Origin: Cycloclasticus pugetii PS-1
GTDB lineage: Bacteria; Pseudomonadota; Gammaproteobacteria; Methylococcales; Cycloclasticaceae
Direction: 5' to 3'
Length of the DNA: 64,000 nucleotides
NCBI RefSeq assembly: GCF_000384415.1
Contig: NZ_ARVU01000001.1
Location: forward strand, 1,922,001 to 1,986,000
In this document: positions 1 to 9,200 of the stretch, in pieces
How the letters are laid out: each line of letters opens with the position of its first letter
Position numbering within the stretch: the first letter of the stretch is position 1
The notes under the pieces: generated by a model
Database searches by the model: none
Seen by the model: only the letters and a program-made list of their open reading frames with translations
Told to the model about the DNA's origin: nothing
Made by a program: the position numbers and the translations under genes

Positions 1-338
1 TTATCGTTTAAAACATCCAACGCCATTCGTTGCATTAATTGAATATTATCTGCTTTTATCAGTTCTTTATTCGTCCTTAGTGCCTTTATTGCCTTAATAT
101 CTTTTTCCACCATTAAAACAGAACGCGCACCACGCGATGCCGCCTCAAACCCTAATGCACCACTACCTGCATATAAATCTAAACAATTAGCTTGCGGTAA
201 GTAAGGTTGCAACCAGTTAAATAGTGTTTCACGAATTGGGTCTGTAGTTGGACGCAAACCGTCAATACTAGGAAATTCGAGTTTACGCCCTCGCCATTGT
301 CCACCAATGATACGAACACGGTTTCCCTTAGCAGCCAT
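1..338 (-). CDS. rsmD: 16S rRNA (guanine(966)-N2)-methyltransferase RsmD, N-terminal part
   Basis: Only the first 112 codons are inside the window; the gene runs off the left edge. The protein begins MAAKGNRVRIIGGQWRGRKL and has the family's RPTTDPIRETLFNWL segment and the SAM-binding motif LDLYAGSGALGFEAASRGA. RsmD methylates the small-subunit rRNA during ribosome assembly, using S-adenosylmethionine. The ATG overlaps the stop of the upstream M16 peptidase gene as TAATG, so translation is probably coupled. The NPPY catalytic motif lies beyond the edge and cannot be checked. Confidence 0.93.
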   Translation of the reverse strand, partial: MAAKGNRVRIIGGQWRGRKLEFPSIDGLRPTTDPIRETLFNWLQPYLPQANCLDLYAGSGALGFEAASRGARSVLMVEKDIKAIKALRTNKELIKADNIQLMQRMALDVLND

Positions 339-1657
339 TAATCTTTTTGTACGACAGATTGGCCAGCAGTTACCATGACCATTTTTTCCATCTTCAGATG
401 TCTTTGGAAAGCTTGTTTTATTTGCTGCTGTGTGACCGCTTCTATTTTCTGCATATAGCTATTTAAATAATTTAAGGGCGCACCACTAACAACGATTCTC
501 ACCACATTTCCTAACAATTTTTTATTGCTGTCTAACTTAAGCGCGAAGCCCCCTATGATATTTTTCTTAGCGGCCATTAGCTCTTCATCTGTTGGTCCGT
601 CCTGTATAAAAGTTCGCAACGTTTGTTTAACAGCCATTGACGCTTCCTTTGCTTTTTCATTACGTGTCTGTAGGCCCATTACAAACGGCCCCTTTTGAAT
701 CATCGGGTGAAAGTAACTGTAGGCACTGTAGGCCAGCCCTCTTTCTTCACGAATTTCTTTAACAATGCGTGAGCTAAACCCGCTGCCACCGAGAATATGG
801 TTACCCACATACAATGGAAAGTAGTCTGGATCATTATGCTGTAATACCGGCAAACCATACAGTAAGTGCGTCTGCTCAGATGGATATTCTAGATGAATAA
901 CCTTACCTTTTTGCGGCGTCAGCACCGCTTCAATCGGCGCCGCTTTTTTACCCGCTAACAAATCAACCACCAACTCCTCCACCATGCGTTCGGCCTGATC
1001 ACGCGAAATACCGCCGACTAAAACAACCGCAAGGTTATTGGCTACATAATACTGCTGATAAAACTGCTTTAAGTCGTTAACTTGAATCTCTTTCACCGTA
1101 CTTTCGACACCTTGTATTGCATGCGAATAAGGGTGGTTTTTATATATTTCTTGGTAGAGCGCCAATTGCCCCAGTACTCCCGGTGACTCTTGGCGCTGCT
1201 TAATCCCCAGTAATGTACGAGCCTTAATTCGATTAAAGTCCTGCAGAGGAAAGCTCGGTTTGCTTAATACTGCTTTCAATAACTGCCACGAGGTTTGTAG
1301 CGCTTTTTCATCTGTTAAGCTTCGGTAACTAATTGTTGTTAAGTCACGCGATGTTGATGCGCTGAGTTGCGCCCCAACACTGTCTAGTCGCTCTGCAATA
1401 TCTTGCGCATTAAGCCCCGCTGCACCTTGAGTCAGTAAAGCACTGGTTAACGCTGCCACGCCATTTTTATCTCCGTCCGCTGAACTGCCTGCCCGCAAGA
1501 CTAGTTGTGCGTCTAAAATTGGCAACCCTTCAGTTGGCACAAAATATACCTGAACGCCGTTATTTGTTTGCCAATGTTGAATACTTGGGAGAGCCAGCGA
1601 TAACGGGCTGAGTAACAACAGAACACTACTGACTATAACCTTTATTTTAATTTTCAT
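338..1657 (-). CDS. M16 family peptidase-like protein, non-catalytic subunit
   Basis: This 439-residue protein has a signal peptide (about residues 1-22) and the two-domain pitrilysin fold, including the C-terminal EERGLAYSAYSYF segment near 305-317. The zinc motif HxxEH expected near residues 67-78 is replaced by VAALTSALLTQG, so it should not bind catalytic zinc. In other M16 heterodimers such a subunit pairs with an active one, and the gene directly upstream encodes exactly that. The two genes overlap by 11 bp. Export to the periplasm is inferred from the signal peptide; the substrate is unknown. Confidence 0.9.
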   Translation of the reverse strand: MKIKIKVIVSSVLLLLSPLSLALPSIQHWQTNNGVQVYFVPTEGLPILDAQLVLRAGSSADGDKNGVAALTSALLTQGAAGLNAQDIAERLDSVGAQLSASTSRDLTTISYRSLTDEKALQTSWQLLKAVLSKPSFPLQDFNRIKARTLLGIKQRQESPGVLGQLALYQEIYKNHPYSHAIQGVESTVKEIQVNDLKQFYQQYYVANNLAVVLVGGISRDQAERMVEELVVDLLAGKKAAPIEAVLTPQKGKVIHLEYPSEQTHLLYGLPVLQHNDPDYFPLYVGNHILGGSGFSSRIVKEIREERGLAYSAYSYFHPMIQKGPFVMGLQTRNEKAKEASMAVKQTLRTFIQDGPTDEELMAAKKNIIGGFALKLDSNKKLLGNVVRIVVSGAPLNYLNSYMQKIEAVTQQQIKQAFQRHLKMEKMVMVTAGQSVVQKD

Positions 1658-2999
1658 TAGCGTCCCCCATCGGCAGCATATGAACGACTGTTAAATGATC
1701 TTCAATCAAATATTGTTGTGCAACGGCACGAACTTGCTCAGCCGTCACAGCGTTTACTTTTTCAACATAATCATGCGCTTTTTGCCAACCAACACCTACA
1801 GTTTCAAGCATACCCAACTGCATCGCCTGATAAAAATTGGAATCTTTTTCATACACCGATGCCGCTATCACTTGCGCTTTAACCCTGTTCAATTCTTTTT
1901 CCTCAATTAAATCCGTTTGCAAGTTTGCTATTTGCTCCACTAAGGCCTCCTCAAGCTGTTGAATGCTTTTATCTGCAGCCGGCGCACCATCAAACAAAAA
2001 CAATGTCGGTAGCCGAGCATTCATGTCGTACCCTGCACTGGCACTGGAGGCAACTTGAGAACCCCGTACTAAATTTGAGGGCAATCGTGCGCTACTACCG
2101 CCGCTTAAAATACCGGATAACACCTCTAATGCGTACACATCCTCTTCATTCTGCACAGTGTTGAGCACAGGTACTTTGTAGCCCATCAATAAATAAGGGA
2201 CTTTAGCATTCTGCTTCACAATACTACGTCGCACACCCACCTGTGGCACTTCTGTTCTTTTTTTAACCGGCTTAAACGCGACCGCAGGAATAGGCTCAAA
2301 ATATTGTTCTGCCAACTGAAAGACCTGCTCATGCTGAACATCACCGACAACCACCAGTGTTGCGTTATTTGGCGAATACCACTGTTTATACCAAACCGCT
2401 AAATCCTCTAGTTCCATATCTTTTAAGTCCTGCATCCAACCAATGATAGGGTTTCGATAGGGACTACTGGTGTAAGCCAGTGCTTTAAAGTATTCGTACG
2501 CCTGACCTCGTGGTTTATCTTCAGTACGCATACGGCGCTCTTCCATAACCACTTGCAGCTCTTTGCTGAACTCCTTTTCTTGCAACTTTAAATTTTGCAT
2601 CCGTTCTGCCTCAAGCCGCAGACTTACCTCAAGGCGTGAGGCCTCCATGGTTTGAAAATACGCCGTATAATCAGCACCGGTAAACGCGTTTTCACGACCG
2701 CCATTTTCAGCAATTATTTTAGAGAACTCACCCGGCTCTAGGTTTTCTGTTCCTTGAAACATCATATGTTCTAGTACGTGCGATACACCGGTAATACCAT
2801 CATGTTCGTAACTGGCCCCGACTTTATACCAAATTTGCGACACCATAACGGGTGCTCGCCGATCTTCTTTAACCAACACTTTTAAGCCATTTTTTAGCAC
2901 TTTTTCGTGTACCATATCAGGCAGAGTTTCTGGCGAAGCAAAACTGTTCAGCGAATAAACGATATTCAGAATAAAAAGTGCCACAAATAACTTCTTCAT
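1647..2999 (-). CDS. M16 family zinc peptidase, catalytic subunit
   Basis: A 450-residue secreted zinc peptidase of the pitrilysin/insulinase family. The signal peptide covers about residues 1-21. The inverted zinc motif HVLEH is at 74-78, with the distal glutamate ligand in MEERR near 153-154. The segment GRENAFTGADYTAYFQ is typical of bacterial processing-peptidase-like M16B proteins. It overlaps the gene for its inactive partner by 11 bp, which suggests a co-translated heterodimer. It is divergent from ftsY with a 76-bp gap that probably holds both promoters. PqqL-like naming would be possible, but no PQQ genes are nearby. Confidence 0.92.
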   Translation of the reverse strand: MKKLFVALFILNIVYSLNSFASPETLPDMVHEKVLKNGLKVLVKEDRRAPVMVSQIWYKVGASYEHDGITGVSHVLEHMMFQGTENLEPGEFSKIIAENGGRENAFTGADYTAYFQTMEASRLEVSLRLEAERMQNLKLQEKEFSKELQVVMEERRMRTEDKPRGQAYEYFKALAYTSSPYRNPIIGWMQDLKDMELEDLAVWYKQWYSPNNATLVVVGDVQHEQVFQLAEQYFEPIPAVAFKPVKKRTEVPQVGVRRSIVKQNAKVPYLLMGYKVPVLNTVQNEEDVYALEVLSGILSGGSSARLPSNLVRGSQVASSASAGYDMNARLPTLFLFDGAPAADKSIQQLEEALVEQIANLQTDLIEEKELNRVKAQVIAASVYEKDSNFYQAMQLGMLETVGVGWQKAHDYVEKVNAVTAEQVRAVAQQYLIEDHLTVVHMLPMGDANEN

Positions 3000-3075
3000 T
3001 TAGTTCTCACTTAACTTTAAAACGAATTTAGAATAGGGATTTTACGATAAAGTTCCCACCAATAGACACAATATC

Positions 3076-4074
3076 ATGTTTGGATTTGGCAAAAAGAAAG
3101 ATACCGACACAACTAAGCAGCCGCCTGTCGAAGAACCTAAAGAAGGTTTTTTTGGCCGCTTAAAAAACCAGTTAACAAAAACACGCAGCGGATTGACCGG
3201 TGGTTTAGGTAATTTATTTTTAGGGAAAAAACAAATCGACGACGATTTGTTTGAAGAATTAGAAATGTTACTGCTAACAGCTGATGTCGGCATTGAAGCC
3301 ACTCAACACATCATTTCAAATTTAACTCAGCGAGTTGCGCGCAAGCAGCTAGCCGACCCACAGGCTCTCACCCAAGCACTTCAAGAAGAGATGCTATCGA
3401 TCCTTGAGCCAAACCAACAAGCTTTAACCATTCCTGACAGTGACGGCCCTTTCGTTATCTTAGTGGTCGGCGTTAATGGCATGGGTAAAACGACGACCAT
3501 TGGTAAACTGGCTAAACGTTTACAAGCCGAGGGCAAAAGTGTCATGTTAGCGGCTGGCGATACATTTAGGGCCGCTGCGATTGAACAATTACAAGAATGG
3601 GGGAAGCGTAACGACGTTGAGGTTGTTGCTCAACATACTGGGGCTGACTCTGCTTCGGTTATTTACGATGCCTTTGAGAAGGCAAAAGCGCGCAACATTG
3701 ACGTCTTACTGGCAGACACTGCTGGCCGCCTACATACCCAAACAAACCTAATGAATGAGTTAAGCAAAATCAACCGTGTTATTAAAAAACTGGATGACAG
3801 CGCGCCACACGAAACCATGCTGGTTCTTGATGCAGGCACCGGACAAAATGCCCTCGCCCAAGCTAAGAATTTTGATAAAGCCACCCCACTAACTAGCATC
3901 ACTCTTACGAAATTGGACGGCACCGCAAAAGGTGGTATTATTTTCGCCATTGCCAATCAATTCAAACTACCCATTCGTTTTATTGGTATTGGTGAAGGCA
4001 TCAATGACCTACGTCCTTTTGATGCCGCCGAGTTCACCACGGCTCTATTTGAAAAATCTGAAACTGACCATTAG
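3076..4074 (+). CDS. ftsY: Signal recognition particle receptor FtsY
   Basis: SRP-family GTPase that docks the SRP-ribosome complex at the inner membrane for co-translational insertion. G1 is GVNGMGKTTT (132-141), G2 is DTFRAAAIEQ (162-171), G3 is DTAGRLH (214-220) and G4 is TKLDG (278-282). The helical N domain spans about 50-120. At 332 residues it is shorter than the E. coli protein because the acidic A domain is reduced to about 45 residues, as in many gammaproteobacteria. It is first in ftsY-ftsE-ftsX with a 5-bp gap to ftsE. No clear Shine-Dalgarno sequence precedes the ATG. Confidence 0.97.
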   Translation: MFGFGKKKDTDTTKQPPVEEPKEGFFGRLKNQLTKTRSGLTGGLGNLFLGKKQIDDDLFEELEMLLLTADVGIEATQHIISNLTQRVARKQLADPQALTQALQEEMLSILEPNQQALTIPDSDGPFVILVVGVNGMGKTTTIGKLAKRLQAEGKSVMLAAGDTFRAAAIEQLQEWGKRNDVEVVAQHTGADSASVIYDAFEKAKARNIDVLLADTAGRLHTQTNLMNELSKINRVIKKLDDSAPHETMLVLDAGTGQNALAQAKNFDKATPLTSITLTKLDGTAKGGIIFAIANQFKLPIRFIGIGEGINDLRPFDAAEFTTALFEKSETDH

Positions 4075-4079
4075 CGCTC

Positions 4080-4742
4080 ATGCTTCAATTTATCAACGTC
4101 AGCAAACGTTACCCTGGTGGTGCCGATGCGCTTAAAAACGTTAATTTCGAGTTAGAAAAAGGCGAAATGGCCTTTCTTACCGGCCACTCTGGTGCGGGTA
4201 AAAGCACCTTGCTAAAACTTATCGCGATTCTTGAACGTAGCACGCAAGGTCAAGTGATGCTCGACAACCAAAACATTGGCCGCCTTTCCAAACGGCTTGT
4301 TCCCTATGCTCGGCGTAAAATTGGCATGATATTTCAAGATCATCGTTTACTGCATGACCGTACCGTTTTTGATAATGTCGCCTTACCTTTAATTATTGCT
4401 GGACTGGATCGTCATGAAATTCAACGCCGTGTTCGCGCAGCGTTAGATAAAGTCAATTTACTTGGAAAAGAAAAGCGCTACCCCATCACTTTGTCTGGCG
4501 GTGAGCAACAACGTATTGGTATTGCACGGGCAGTTGTTAATAGGCCGCCAATGATTTTAGCCGATGAACCAACAGGAAACTTAGACCCTGCTTTATCCGA
4601 AGAAATAATGCAATTGTTTGAACAGTTTAACCAAGTGGGCGTGACTGTACTGGTCGCAACTCATGATATTGCCCTTATTGAACGCATGAATTATCGAACA
4701 TTAGTACTTTCTCAAGGTGAAATAGTGAGCAATCATGGCTAG
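4080..4742 (+). CDS. ftsE: Cell division ATP-binding protein FtsE
   Basis: ABC-type ATPase of the divisome. With FtsX it controls periplasmic murein hydrolases (through EnvC in E. coli) rather than importing a solute. Walker A is GHSGAGKST (35-43), the Q-loop glutamine is Q86, the signature is LSGGE (138-142) and Walker B is MILADEP (158-164). The 220-residue length is normal. Its 3' end overlaps ftsX by 8 bp, consistent with coupled synthesis of the complex. Confidence 0.97.
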   Translation: MLQFINVSKRYPGGADALKNVNFELEKGEMAFLTGHSGAGKSTLLKLIAILERSTQGQVMLDNQNIGRLSKRLVPYARRKIGMIFQDHRLLHDRTVFDNVALPLIIAGLDRHEIQRRVRAALDKVNLLGKEKRYPITLSGGEQQRIGIARAVVNRPPMILADEPTGNLDPALSEEIMQLFEQFNQVGVTVLVATHDIALIERMNYRTLVLSQGEIVSNHG

Positions 4743-5694
4743 TCGTCGACAAAACGTACAAAGACCTACTAGTCTATTTAGTTTACGTGCTTACGTGCTA
4801 ATTCACTTGCATACTTTTTTTGCCAGCCTTGGTCGTTTTTCAAGAGCACCCTTTAACTTTATGATGACGGTCAGCGTCATTGCCATAACATTATCCCTGC
4901 CGTCCGGTTTATTAGTTTCTATTAACAACCTTCAATCACTTAGCGGGCAAATTGACTTAAACAACAATATTTCATTATTTCTTGATCAGTCGGTCAACCT
5001 TGAGCAAGCGTCCAAACTCAGTCAGGCACTACATGAACATGATCAGATCACCCAATCACTTTTAATTAGTAAGCAAGCAGCTCTAGAAGAGTTTCAGCAA
5101 TATAGCGGATTTGGTTCAGCCATTAGCGCACTTGCCAGCAATCCATTACCGCATGTTATCCAAATCACCCCTATTATTCAGCTAAACAACCGTGAGGCAC
5201 TTGAGGCCCTGGTTAATGAACTTAAACAACGAGCCGATATCGAACTGGTCCAACTGGATATGGGCTGGCTCGACCGGTTAAATGGCATCCTCAACATAGC
5301 CCAGCGTGGTGTTAGCATTATCACTGTATTACTGGGTTTTGCTGTACTCTTAATCGTTAGCAATACTATTCGATTAGAACTGCAACACCGTCGTGATGAA
5401 ATTGACATCACTCGACTAGTGGGTGCAACACGCAGTTTTATTATGCGCCCATTTATCTATAGTGGTTTTTGGTATGGTTTTCTGGGTGGTATTTTCGCTT
5501 GTTTGCTGGTTAATTTATCTGTGTGGCTAATTGATGGTCCCACCAGTTCTTTATCTGCTTTATATAATAGCTCGTTCAGCCTTAGCTTTATGCCTTTAGG
5601 GCATGCTATTTTATGGGTTATCTTCTCTATCAGCCTTGGTATTATTGGTTCATGGCTGGTTGTTAGTCGATACTTATCAGAACTAGAAAACTGA
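4735..5694 (+). CDS. ftsX: Cell division protein FtsX
   Basis: Membrane partner of FtsE. One transmembrane segment lies near residues 40-62, followed by a periplasmic domain. Three further hydrophobic segments follow, beginning near GVSIITVLLGFAVLLI, FWYGFLGGIFACLLVNL and HAILWVIFSISLGIIGSWL, which gives the four-helix FtsX plan. The cytoplasmic loop RRDEIDITRLVGATRSFI is a conserved FtsX segment contacting FtsE. Length is 319 residues. The gene ends the ftsYEX group; rpoH follows after 105 bp with its own likely promoter. Confidence 0.95.
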   Translation: MASRRQNVQRPTSLFSLRAYVLIHLHTFFASLGRFSRAPFNFMMTVSVIAITLSLPSGLLVSINNLQSLSGQIDLNNNISLFLDQSVNLEQASKLSQALHEHDQITQSLLISKQAALEEFQQYSGFGSAISALASNPLPHVIQITPIIQLNNREALEALVNELKQRADIELVQLDMGWLDRLNGILNIAQRGVSIITVLLGFAVLLIVSNTIRLELQHRRDEIDITRLVGATRSFIMRPFIYSGFWYGFLGGIFACLLVNLSVWLIDGPTSSLSALYNSSFSLSFMPLGHAILWVIFSISLGIIGSWLVVSRYLSELEN

Positions 5695-5713
5695 GTATCA
5701 TAAAGCCTTTAAA

Positions 5714-5743
5714 TTGCTTTATAAAATGAACCTTTGTTATACT
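5714..5743 (+). promoter_or_regulatory. Possible sigma-70 promoter of rpoH
   Basis: A -35-like TTGCTT (5714-5719) and -10-like TATACT (5738-5743) are separated by 18 bp, about 57 bp before the rpoH ATG. A second -10-like TATATT follows near 5753. The spacing is one base longer than ideal and the -35 is weak, so this is a candidate only. Confidence 0.3.
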
Positions 5744-5799
5744 TGCTGGTCTTATATTGTGAGTGTTAAGTTATTCAAGCACACAAAAGGAGGGATAGT

Positions 5800-6669
5800 A
5801 TGACTCATGCTTTAGCATTACCTAATCAATTATCAGCTGGATCTTTAGATGCTTATATAGCCTCTGTTTCCTCTGCGCCTGCGTTAACGGTAGAGCAAGA
5901 AAGAGATTTAGCAAATCGTTTACGAAATGAAAATGATTTAGAAGCTGCTCGCATGCTCGTTTTATCTCATATGCGTTATGTTATCCATATTGCCAAAAGC
6001 TATAGTGGCTATGGCCTTGCACTGCCAGATCTCATTCAAGAAGGCAGCATTGGCTTAATGAAAGCCGTTAAACGCTTTGACCCTGACATGGGGGTTCGTC
6101 TTGTCTCGTATGCCGTACACTGGATTAAATCTGAAATTCATGAATTTGTAATCAAAAACTGGCGTATTGTTAAAATTGCGACGACAAAAGCTCAGCGCAA
6201 ACTGTTCTTCAACTTAAGAAAGCACAAAAAGAACCTAGCATGGCTAGACGAAAATGAAGCCGACGCTATTGCAAATGACCTAGGTGTCGATAAATCTGCC
6301 GTTTACGAAATGGAAAAGCGTTTGAGCAATTTTGATATGGCTTTTGACGGTCATCAAGATGACAACACAGAATCAGACGAATTGATTCATACGCCTGCGA
6401 CATTTGTGACTAAAGAAGAACACGACCCTGCTACTTTACTAGAAACATACAACGAAGAGGCTCACGATGCTTCTCGCTTAAATACTGCCCTTAGCAACCT
6501 TGACGATAGAAGTCGATCAATTTTAGCAGAGCGCTGGTTAAGCGAAAAGAAATCAACTTTGCATGAGTTAGCAGATAAATATCAAGTCTCTGCTGAACGT
6601 ATTCGTCAATTAGAAAAAAATGCGATGAATAAGGTAAAGCAAGAATTAATTGAGTATAGAGCCTCTTAA
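5800..6669 (+). CDS. rpoH: RNA polymerase heat-shock sigma factor RpoH (sigma-32)
   Basis: Sigma-70 family factor that directs transcription of chaperone and protease genes during heat stress. Region 2 covers about residues 50-118, with LPDLIQEGSIGLMKAVKRFD. The RpoH-specific box QRKLFFNLR is at 132-140, and the region 4 helix-turn-helix lies near 233-275 with SAERIRQLEKNAMNKV. These features separate it from RpoD and RpoS. The length of 289 residues is normal. A strong ribosome-binding site, AAGGAGGG, stands just before the ATG. Placement right after ftsX is the standard gammaproteobacterial order. Confidence 0.97.
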   Translation: MTHALALPNQLSAGSLDAYIASVSSAPALTVEQERDLANRLRNENDLEAARMLVLSHMRYVIHIAKSYSGYGLALPDLIQEGSIGLMKAVKRFDPDMGVRLVSYAVHWIKSEIHEFVIKNWRIVKIATTKAQRKLFFNLRKHKKNLAWLDENEADAIANDLGVDKSAVYEMEKRLSNFDMAFDGHQDDNTESDELIHTPATFVTKEEHDPATLLETYNEEAHDASRLNTALSNLDDRSRSILAERWLSEKKSTLHELADKYQVSAERIRQLEKNAMNKVKQELIEYRAS

Positions 6670-6672
6670 AAC

Positions 6673-6711
6673 CGCCTAAAGCCCAAGAATATCACCTTGG
6701 CTTTTTAGGCG
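6673..6711 (+). other. Hairpin just downstream of rpoH, inside the 3' end of the convergent gene
   Basis: CGCCTAAAGCC (6673-6683) can pair with GGC followed by TTTAGGCG (6699-6711), with a two-base bulge and extra AAG/CTT pairing inside. It starts 4 bp after the rpoH stop and most of it lies in the coding 3' end of the convergent protease gene. It lacks a clean T-run, so it is either a weak terminator or an RNA 3'-end stabiliser. Confidence 0.35.
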
Positions 6712-7224
6712 TAGAGTCAGCTGTTTCCCGACTTGTATCATCTCGACCTGCTTTAAAAAACTCATCCCTAATAAAACAACCTCACCATCCATATGTGGGT
6801 TGATATGTGCCGCAACATTTTTTAGTTCAATCGACCCAAGGCTAACCGACTCAAGCGTAACCCGATACACCACAATATCACCATTGGCGGTTCGCGTTCT
6901 TTGCGGGTAACCTTCCGGCAATCGCATCTGTTTAGCAACTTTAGCGGGAATACTGATATTGGTGGCTCCAGTATCCAAAACAAACATAACCCAATGACCA
7001 TTCAATTTGCCATTCGCTACATAATGACCTTGTTTATTTTGTTGTAACGTTACCTCAGCCACACCATCCAAGTCATAGATAACATCAGGGCGCTCGTTGG
7101 GGTTCGCTTGCAAGTCAAGGTATCGATCGAAGCCTATCACTAACATGGCTAAAAGGCCCAACCATGTTAGCCAAACCATTATTTTTGAAAGCTTAGTATT
7201 CGGTTCTACACTTTTCATTAGCAA
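6676..7224 (-). CDS. Membrane-anchored retropepsin-like aspartic protease (clan AA)
   Basis: A 182-residue protein with one N-terminal membrane anchor (about residues 16-34) followed by a retropepsin-like fold. The catalytic motif FVLDTGATNISIP has its aspartate in DTGAT at 84-88. The second conserved strand is VLLGMSFLKQVEMIQ. This matches the TIGR02281-type family, which acts as a homodimer because each chain supplies only one catalytic aspartate. The domain is predicted to be periplasmic. Cellular role is not established. It is convergent with rpoH, its stop lying 6 bp beyond the rpoH stop. Confidence 0.85.
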   Translation of the reverse strand: MLMKSVEPNTKLSKIMVWLTWLGLLAMLVIGFDRYLDLQANPNERPDVIYDLDGVAEVTLQQNKQGHYVANGKLNGHWVMFVLDTGATNISIPAKVAKQMRLPEGYPQRTRTANGDIVVYRVTLESVSLGSIELKNVAAHINPHMDGEVVLLGMSFLKQVEMIQVGKQLTLRLKSQGDILGL

Positions 7225-7316
7225 ATATTACACACACTTACGGCTCACCGCATTATGACAGGTAGTTATTTAACTCGCTGTATGTGTAACGGTATTAAAT
7301 ATTTTGCCTATTTAAA

Positions 7317-8207
7317 TCAAAGATAATGATCGATAAGTAAGGCGGCGAATAACAGCATTAAATATAGAATTGAGTATTTAAATGCTTTCATTGCAATAAT
7401 GTCATCAGCTGTTTTCTTAAGCAGCACTGCATAATATAAAAAACCGAAACCTAAGCCGATAGCACTAACCAAATAGAGCATGCCACTCATGCCTGTCAAA
7501 TACGGCAATAAACTCACTAATATTAATAAAACCGTGTAAAAAACAATGTGTAGCCTAGTAAATTCGGCGCCATGAGTCACCGGTAACATCGGAATATCTG
7601 CTTTAGCGTATTCCTCCCTTCGCGCAACAGCCAGTGCCCAAAAATGTGGCGGCGTCCAAATAAAAATAATTAGGAATAACAATAAAGCATGTGGGTCAAT
7701 TGTCGATGTAACCGCACTCCAGCCCAATACAGGAGGCGCTGCACCCGCAGCACCACCAATAACAATGTTTTGCGGTGTAGCATGCTTCAAATAAACGGTA
7801 TAAATAACTGCATAACCAATTAATGAAAGAAAGGTTAAAAAGGCCGTTAACTCATTTACCAGAAAGATTAGCACTAGCATTGCAATAGCACCAATCGTAA
7901 AGGCAAATCCAAGCACCTGTGTACCGTTCAAATCCCCATGTGGTAATGGTCGCCCTTTTGTACGAGCCATTTTGGCATCAAATTTTTGATCTAGGTAATG
8001 GTTAATCGCTGCTGCTGAAGATGCTGCCAAACCAATTCCAATCGTGCCGAATACCAATGGTTGCCAAGGCACCATGCCCGGCACTGCTAAAAACATTCCA
8101 ACCACTGCTGTAAAAATAATCAGCAGGACTACCTTAGGCTTACATAATTCGTAATAGCTTTTCCAACTAATAGTGTTAGTGGAATCATTAATCATCTGTT
8201 CACTCAA
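7317..8207 (-). CDS. ctaB: Protoheme IX farnesyltransferase (heme O synthase)
   Basis: UbiA-superfamily membrane enzyme that attaches a farnesyl group to heme b, giving heme O for cytochrome oxidase. The Asp-rich motif lies in NHYLDQKFDAKMARTKGRPL, with the second polar loop near EYAKADIPMLPVTHG. About nine hydrophobic segments are visible. Length is 296 residues. It lies 14 bp after ctaA on the same strand, so heme O and heme A synthesis are probably co-transcribed. The position next to coxBAC separates it from a quinol-oxidase cyoE context, although the symbol cyoE is often used. Confidence 0.96.
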   Translation of the reverse strand: MSEQMINDSTNTISWKSYYELCKPKVVLLIIFTAVVGMFLAVPGMVPWQPLVFGTIGIGLAASSAAAINHYLDQKFDAKMARTKGRPLPHGDLNGTQVLGFAFTIGAIAMLVLIFLVNELTAFLTFLSLIGYAVIYTVYLKHATPQNIVIGGAAGAAPPVLGWSAVTSTIDPHALLLFLIIFIWTPPHFWALAVARREEYAKADIPMLPVTHGAEFTRLHIVFYTVLLILVSLLPYLTGMSGMLYLVSAIGLGFGFLYYAVLLKKTADDIIAMKAFKYSILYLMLLFAALLIDHYL

Positions 8208-8221
8208 AATATAACCCTAAA

Positions 8222-9196
8222 TTATAGTACTGGCTTACCAAGCCTAAATCTTACATACACTACACTTAATAAAAGTAATGCTGCTACTGCATTATGCGCG
8301 ACAGCAACGTGTAGAGGCAAATTTAGCAACACATTTAATATGCCCAGCATTACTTGCATAAATAATAGAGCACCAAGCATTATTGCTTCTTTGACGGCAC
8401 TTAAACGGATCAGTAAATATATCAAGAAACTAAATAATATAGTTGTTATTAAGGCGCCTATACGATGCACCCAGTGTATAGCTGCACGCGCTTCATTACT
8501 TAACACACCAAACTCATAGTCCACACCTAAGCCACGCCATAACACAAACCCTTCTTTATAATCCACAGCTGGGTTCCAGCTAGTACCAAAACAAGTCGGA
8601 AAGTCTGGGCAAGCCAACGCTGCGTAGTTTGTACTTGTCCAGCCGCCTAAGGCAATTTGCACGACTAATACTAACAGAGCAACTGATGTAACACCCCTGA
8701 CAGTGTTTTTTTTGTCTGTCTGTGCTAACCGTTTTGTCTGAATACGCAGCAACAGCAACAATAACAAACTAAGTGTTGCTAACCCACCGAGCAAATGACT
8801 CATAACAATCGCCGGTTTAACCAACAAAGTTACTGTCCACATTCCAAGCGCCCCTTGAAACATAACTAACAATAATAATAACGTCGTTAAGCCTCGCTGA
8901 CCAAGCTCTGGTTGCCTCCAAGCCATAATCGTTAATATTAGTATGACAAGACCTAGGCCACTAGCAAAATAACGGTGTATCATTTCCTTCCACGCTTTAG
9001 ATACCTCTAGAGGGCGCTCAGGGTAATGCTCAGCGGCATGCGCAACACCTTCATGCGATTCGTCGACAATGAGGCTTCCGTAGCAACCAGGCCAGTCTGG
9101 GCAACCTAGCCCTGCATCTGATAAGCGAACATATGCGCCCAATACAACGACAAACAAGGCCAAGAGTATTGCAAAAATAGTTAAGTTTCTGAACAT
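8222..9196 (-). CDS. ctaA: Heme A synthase CtaA (COX15 family)
   Basis: Integral membrane monooxygenase that oxidises the C8 methyl of heme O to a formyl group, making heme A. It has eight predicted helices in two homologous halves. Each half contains a periplasmic cysteine pair, CPDWPGC near the start and CPDFPTC in the middle. Histidine ligands appear in IHRYFASG, SHLLGG, WVHRIGAL and HVAVAHN. Length is 324 residues. It sits 4 bp after the Sco-like gene and 14 bp before ctaB. Confidence 0.95.
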   Translation of the reverse strand: MFRNLTIFAILLALFVVVLGAYVRLSDAGLGCPDWPGCYGSLIVDESHEGVAHAAEHYPERPLEVSKAWKEMIHRYFASGLGLVILILTIMAWRQPELGQRGLTTLLLLLVMFQGALGMWTVTLLVKPAIVMSHLLGGLATLSLLLLLLLRIQTKRLAQTDKKNTVRGVTSVALLVLVVQIALGGWTSTNYAALACPDFPTCFGTSWNPAVDYKEGFVLWRGLGVDYEFGVLSNEARAAIHWVHRIGALITTILFSFLIYLLIRLSAVKEAIMLGALLFMQVMLGILNVLLNLPLHVAVAHNAVAALLLLSVVYVRFRLGKPVL

Positions 9197-9200
9197 GTTA

